Assembly: GCA_016703665.1 (NCBI GenBank)
Contig: JADJBS010000002.1
Coordinates: 124,001-188,000 of the forward strand
DNA length: 64,000 nt
Direction of reading: 5' to 3'
DNA from: Candidatus Defluviibacillus avedoerensis
GTDB lineage: Bacteria; Pseudomonadota; Gammaproteobacteria; Burkholderiales; Burkholderiaceae_C
Shown here in pieces: positions 60,146 to 64,000 of this stretch (position 1 is the stretch's first letter; every line of letters starts with the position of its first letter). The position numbers were made by a program, and so were the translations under genes. The notes below the pieces were generated by a model, which was given only the letters and a program-made list of their open reading frames with translations, did not search any database and was not told the DNA's origin.

Positions 60146-60931
60146 TCAGTTGTGATCTTGTGACGGATTGCTTTTTTGCGTCGCCTGCGCAGCCCACTGG
60201 CTTTTGTTACCCCGCATGCCTGCGGGCAAGGCCAGACCAATGCGCTGGCGCGAGAAATGACCTTGTGGCGTCAGATGGCGCAGCATCAATGCGGCGGCGT
60301 CAGCGTAGGGCACGATCATCTCTGGTATGCGCTTGGCAAAGAGCACCAAGGCCAGCCAATCGGGCAGGCGGGCCATCAGACCTGGCAGTTGAACTGGCAG
60401 ATTTTCTTGCGAAATCCGCAGGCGGTCGACACCAACGGGTGGAGCGTCGGCCATGGGGCCCGGGCACAGCAAGCGCCAGTCCAGTTTGCTGCGCATCAGA
60501 CGTTCGTGGTTTTTGGCGTGCGGCCAATAGGTGCTGCGAACACGCGGCAAATCGAGCCCGCGCCGTCCTTTGGCGTCCAGCGCCAGCAAACCCGCACCGG
60601 CCAGAAACCAGCACACTGGGCGTTGGCCGTCAGGCAAGTTCTCCGCAGCGAGCACGATGCGATCGATGAGCTGCACAAACGCGTCGCCATCGGTCACAAA
60701 GCCGGCCGTGTTGATCAGTACGTCGTGGCCGCGTATCGCGTCAGTCAACGCGCTGGATGCCACCCTGCCCAGATCGGCTTGGTGCACCGCGACCCGGCCT
60801 TGCAGGTCGGCTGCGAGTTTGCCTGGGGTACGCACCAGGGCCGTGACCTGATGGCCAGCAGCCAGTGCGAGTCTGGCGACATGGGTGCCCAGTTTGCCCG
60901 TAGCACCCAGGATGAGGATTCGATGTGACAT
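60146..60931 (-). CDS. NAD(P)-binding NmrA/atypical SDR protein
   Basis: 261 aa. Rossmann motif ILGATGKLGTHVARLALAAGH at the N-terminus (GATGxxG), with VAVHQADLG and VLINTAGF following. No YxxxK motif, as in NmrA-like redox sensors and atypical reductases. The start at 60931 is the MSHRIL methionine. Function not predictable from context. Confidence 0.83.
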   Translation of the reverse strand: MSHRILILGATGKLGTHVARLALAAGHQVTALVRTPGKLAADLQGRVAVHQADLGRVASSALTDAIRGHDVLINTAGFVTDGDAFVQLIDRIVLAAENLPDGQRPVCWFLAGAGLLALDAKGRRGLDLPRVRSTYWPHAKNHERLMRSKLDWRLLCPGPMADAPPVGVDRLRISQENLPVQLPGLMARLPDWLALVLFAKRIPEMIVPYADAAALMLRHLTPQGHFSRQRIGLALPAGMRGNKSQWAAQATQKSNPSQDHN

Positions 60932-61101
60932 GGTGTCGCTTAAGGTTTGATATGCAAAGCTGAATAGCAGGGATGAATATATGTGCAATTGTGTGATTCA
61001 CATGCTGCATCCACAATCTTCACTGCGGAGGGTTGTGGCAGGCGAGCTGCTCACCTCGCACAGCGCCGCCGGGCCGACAAGATGCAACACCGGGTAAAAA
61101 C

Positions 61102-61710
61102 ATGACCGAATGGAAGATTAAGAAACTGCAATGGCTGGTCGCCACTTTGAGTCTGGGGGTGGCTGGCTATGCACTGCTTGCCTATAGCGTGGTGCCACTG
61201 GGCAATCTGGTTCATCCCCAGATGAAATTGGCTTTTGAAGCCCACCGTGTGGCCATATTTGTGCATATTTTCTGCTCGATGCTGGCTATGGCGCTGGGTC
61301 CCTGGCAGTTCTTCCCAGGCCTGCGCGCCCGCCGCCCCGTGTGGCACCGCTGGAGTGGACGCGTCTACCTGCTGGGTGGAGTCCTCCCAGGCGGCATCGC
61401 TGGGCTGTATGTATCGGGCTTTGCTTTTGGCGGCACGTTTAACCAGATCGGCTTTGCCGTGCTGGCCGTGCTATGGCTGACCACGGGGTACCTGGCGTAT
61501 CGCGCGATCCGACGCGCAGACATTGCTGCCCATCGGCAGTGGATGTTGCGCAACTTTGCACTCACCTTTGCAGCGGTCACGCTGCGCCTTTATCTGGGGG
61601 TCTTTTCCGCCACCGGCATTCCGTTTGAGACGTTTTATGCGTGGCTGGGGTGGCTCTGCTGGGTGCCCAATCTTTTGTTCATCGAGTGGCATATTCGCCG
61701 CAAGGTGTAA
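61102..61710 (+). CDS. DUF2306 membrane protein
   Basis: About 202 aa with six hydrophobic helices. The H-x-x-G pattern FEAHRVAIFVHIFCSMLAMALGPWQF (two helices' edge) and VWHRWSGRVYLLGGVL match the DUF2306 family, predicted haem- or quinone-linked membrane proteins of unknown function. Start at MTEWKIKK; the region upstream has no similarity. Confidence 0.75.
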   Translation: MTEWKIKKLQWLVATLSLGVAGYALLAYSVVPLGNLVHPQMKLAFEAHRVAIFVHIFCSMLAMALGPWQFFPGLRARRPVWHRWSGRVYLLGGVLPGGIAGLYVSGFAFGGTFNQIGFAVLAVLWLTTGYLAYRAIRRADIAAHRQWMLRNFALTFAAVTLRLYLGVFSATGIPFETFYAWLGWLCWVPNLLFIEWHIRRKV

Positions 61711-61859
61711 ACGCTTCACTGCCAAACCACGGTGTGGATTTCAAGCGCATCAGTGCGTGTATGCCGGCAGCATTTTGCTGGCGGCAATGATCTGTCTGCA
61801 AGGTCGGTAGCCAGCGCCTGTTCTTCAACTTCGACCATCCCGAACGAAGCCCTGGCCAG

Positions 61860-62130
61860 AGCAGGGCGACGTTTGAACAAAAAGAAGTTTTCTACTGCGT
61901 CACCCTGATGAACGAGAACTACGCCCAGCCTGACTTGCCGCAGGGGGGTGAAGGCGATGTGATACGCGTGTGCTACAAAATTACTAGCTATCAGCCCATA
62001 TCAGATATGCCGGAACAGGCAATAAAGCTTAGAAATATCACCCGGATGGGCTCTGGCGCCATCCTGACCGAAGTGATGCGCGCCGCTACCTGACGCTCGG
62101 CACCGACTGCGTTGGCCGCAGCTGCCCCAA
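61860..62130 (+). pseudogene. aceE (pyruvate dehydrogenase E1) fragments
   Basis: EVFYCVTLMNENYAQPDLPQG (split: EVFYCVTL and MNENYAQPDLP) and then RMGSGAILTEVMRAA and LGTDCVGRS match consecutive but widely spaced motifs of homodimeric PDH E1. Between the first two lies a copy of the GCTATC repeat (about 61986). Large internal deletions make it non-functional. The stretch 61711-61859 shows nothing else. Confidence 0.7.
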
Positions 62131-62211
62131 GGCTCGCTGCAGGTGGTAGGCATTGCGTTCGCACTCGCGCCACGCATCTTGCAGTCGAAGGGCAGAGGTT
62201 GGGCTGTTCAC
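62086..62211 (-). pseudogene. Truncated HEPN-like partner of the MNT gene
   Basis: GTG start overlapping the nucleotidyltransferase stop by GTGA; 41 codons reading SALRLQDAWRECERNAYHLQRALG, an N-terminal helix as in HEPN toxins, then it runs antisense into the aceE fragment and stops. About 100 residues appear lost. Confidence 0.45.
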
Positions 62212-62511
62212 AACAAGATGCCTGTTTGCTGGGCAATCTGGAAAATGGGTGGGCGCTCTTTTCGGGTCGGGTAGTCCAGCAGCACATCAATCTTTTGTTC
62301 ACCAAGTTTCATTTGGAGCTTGGTGATCAAAGCGATTTCGGCGCGCATGATGGCGGATACATCCCGCTCACGGGTGGTAATCAGAAGGTCGATGTCCCCG
62401 CCGCGTTTGCTGTCGTCAACCCTGGACCCGAAGGCGTACTTGTGCATCCGACCCAAAATTTTCGGCAACCGCGGCTAGAACGATGGCTTGTTGATCGGCA
62501 GTGATGCGCAT
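62208..62511 (-). pseudogene. Frameshifted MNT-type nucleotidyltransferase (antitoxin-like)
   Basis: The N-terminus MRITADQQAIVLAAVAE begins at 62511; the catalytic motif FGSRVDDSKRGGDIDLLI (GSx10DxD type) and the end QIAQQTGILL are in a second frame from about 62435. The shift lies in the CTTCGGG stretch just before the GS motif. Minimal nucleotidyltransferases of this kind pair with HEPN toxins and AMPylate them. Confidence 0.75.
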
Positions 62512-63140
62512 GATCAGATTATTCCATGCTCAGCTTTGCGGCGACGTATAGACGATGGTGCATAAAAACCGGATGGGCAATTCGATCAATCGTTCAAACC
62601 AGTGCAGCACCTCGCCCTAAAGGTCAAGGTGTCCCCTGGGCCGAGCGGGTACACGGTTTGACCGATATAAAAAGGCATGCCTTCGCCGCGCTTGACCAGG
62701 TGGGTTGTTCCTGTGGGCACGTCATAGGTGCGAAAAAGCATGGTCTTGGTGCTGCCCAGGGCTCTGGAGACCCGGCTCAGCGTGCCAAGTGCACGTTCTG
62801 GGGTGTTTATTTGACCTGCCCCGCTGTCTCATTTTTTAAAAAGGTTCCCAGTATGCAAGCATCTCTGCGAATGATTGTTGGCGCTGTCGCTTTTGCCACC
62901 GGCGATGTCTTGACCTACAACATGATGGCCAATTCCTGGGCCAGGAATGGGAATGGGTCTATGCATCTGATGAAGCATTGGAGACGTTGGTGGTGCCAGG
63001 CATTGCGGTTGTCAAGGCATGCGAGCTGTCTCAGGGCCGTGCGCTGTTTCTGCGGCCTGCTTGACGGCTGCGAAATCACGAATTTTGCGAAGGATATTTG
63101 ATTGGAAACGGCTCAAGTGGAGATGAGCCGATTTTTCACG
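62512..63140. other. Non-coding decayed stretch
   Basis: No convincing gene in about 630 bases. A 43-codon open tail at 62936-63064 (plus strand), ending RALFLRPA, looks like the C-terminus of a lost gene. A 51-codon minus-strand frame (62741-62586) also has coding-like composition. Neither could be identified. Confidence 0.5.
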
Positions 63141-63794
63141 TTAACGCGCAGCGCGGCTTTGCTTGATCAGCGCGCTCACCACGGCCAGGGCCTGGTCTTC
63201 GCCTTTGGCGAGTTCTGGAGAGGTGAGGTATTTGCCGTCGACCACCAAGGTGGGTACGCCTTCGATTTGGTAGGCAGGGGTACTGGTTTGGGCTTGGCGG
63301 ACCTTGTTGGCAACCGTGAACGAGGCCATGGCTTGGGTCAATTTGTCTTTGTCTGCGCCTGCGGCTTGGCCCAGGGCGATCACGTCGGCATCAGAGGCGG
63401 CAGGTTTGCGGTCGACATGCAGACCTGAAAAAACCTTGGCGTGCACCGCTTCCGGCGCGCCCATTTGCTCCAGCGCGAAATAGAGCTTTTGCAAGGGCGC
63501 ATGGGCTGGCGACCAGGACACAGGCACGCGCCGGAAGTTGACCGTGGGTGGCAGGGTTTTGATCCAGGCCTGCAATTTAGGCTCGAGATGGTTGCAGTGC
63601 GGGCACCAGTAGCCGAAGAACTCAATCACCTCCACTTTGCCCGCCAAAGCGGGTGCAACCGGTTTGGCCAAAACGGCGTAATCTTTGCCAGCCTGGGGTT
63701 CGTTGGCGGCGCTGGCTGTGATGGGGGTCAAGCCCGTGAGAAGTGGCAGGAGCATGGGCAGGCCGCTGGCCAAGCCGAAGTTGCGTCGATTCAT
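63141..63794 (-). CDS. dsbA: Thiol:disulfide interchange protein DsbA
   Basis: 217-aa periplasmic oxidase that forms disulfides in secreted proteins. Signal sequence with MNRRNFGLASGLPMLLPLL (twin-Arg-like, cleavage after ASA), catalytic CPHC in FFGYWCPHCNHLE (about residue 64), and the cis-Pro in IEGVPTLVVDGKY. An ATG 12 bases earlier (63806) is also possible. Divergent from the final tctC gene. Confidence 0.93.
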   Translation of the reverse strand: MNRRNFGLASGLPMLLPLLTGLTPITASAANEPQAGKDYAVLAKPVAPALAGKVEVIEFFGYWCPHCNHLEPKLQAWIKTLPPTVNFRRVPVSWSPAHAPLQKLYFALEQMGAPEAVHAKVFSGLHVDRKPAASDADVIALGQAAGADKDKLTQAMASFTVANKVRQAQTSTPAYQIEGVPTLVVDGKYLTSPELAKGEDQALAVVSALIKQSRAAR

Positions 63795-63906
63795 GGATGG
63801 ATACATCAAGGGGTTGTGTGAACAGATGAGACTATCGCACAGCCGCAAAGTTCATTCCTGACCTAAACTCAGACCATTGACAGTCCTTTTGCTGGAGACA
63901 CTCCCC

Positions 63907-64000
63907 ATGAAATTTGCATCCCTTGTACTCACAGGCCTCACCGCTTGCGCATTTGCGGCAGGCTCGACAGCCTTCGCCCAAGGCTACCCCACCAAACCAA
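63907..64000 (+). CDS. TctC/Bug-family solute-binding protein, 3' end beyond window
   Basis: Only 31 codons are visible: a signal peptide (MKFASLVLTGLTACAFAAG) with AFAQ cleavage, then GYPTKP, the conserved start of the mature Bug protein. A GGAGACACTCCCC ribosome region precedes the ATG. Fifth such receptor of the window. Confidence 0.75.
   Translation, partial: MKFASLVLTGLTACAFAAGSTAFAQGYPTKP

Noticed and set aside
1..64000. tRNA, rRNA, CRISPR arrays, transposase genes
   Set aside because: None seen on either strand by reading; no regularly spaced direct repeats and no transposase-like protein.

Overview
The window looks like a chromosomal segment of a diazotrophic betaproteobacterium, most likely Comamonadaceae (Rhodoferax/Polaromonas-like). 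The reasons are the high GC, five genes for Bug/TctC tripartite tricarboxylate (TTT) binding proteins, LysR and GntR regulators beside CoA-ester genes, and a dispersed short repeat with the core GCTATCAAA...ATAGC. The genus is inferred from gene content only.

Bases 1-23556 are one nitrogen-fixation and molybdenum island. It opens inside nifS and continues with nifT, an unknown small gene, a DegT/DnrJ-like PLP-fold protein that lacks the catalytic lysine, a SIR2-like protein and a 2Fe-2S ferredoxin. A leftward block (8395 to 4005) carries modE, modA, a NifX/NifB-like gene, nifQ, modB and modC, so Mo sensing, uptake and delivery to FeMo-co sit together. A di-Mop protein lies divergent to modE. 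Further leftward units are a globin-like gene and an unknown gene downstream of a ModE-box-like palindrome, and the operon orf202-draT-draG-nifO-like-fmdB, which holds the ADP-ribosylation switch for NifH. Divergent to that operon runs nifHDK, then a hairpin terminator, a ferredoxin, two unknown genes and a ferritin-like gene. A second sigma-54 unit follows: nifE-nifN-nifX-DUF269-small helical protein-fdxB. I read sigma-54 (-24/-12) promoters in front of nifH, the draTG operon and nifE, with a weaker one before the NifX-like gene/nifQ/modBC. A single NifA-type TGT-N10-ACA site lies midway between the divergent nifH and draTG promoters.

Bases 23557-64000 are ordinary and accessory catabolic chromosome: secreted, TlpA-like and ComFB-like genes; a decayed uronate dehydrogenase beside a GntR regulator; cobA-apt; FAD and Ldh-type dehydrogenases; a GST; a frameshifted PAS/GGDEF gene; an argO/argP pair; a LysR-citE-tctC-caiB unit; a tandem glycine riboswitch in front of a dadA-like gene and tctC; a pseudogene mosaic followed by SDR and DsbA-like isomerase genes; a lyase/beta-lactamase-fold/GntR group with paired operators; a KefB-type antiporter; an AidB-like acyl-CoA dehydrogenase; a LysR/tctC/uxaA unit; and a decayed stretch (59.8-63.1 kb) with remnants of a VOC protein, aceE and a HEPN/MNT toxin-antitoxin pair. 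The window ends with dsbA and the start of another tctC. I saw no tRNA, rRNA, CRISPR array or transposase gene.
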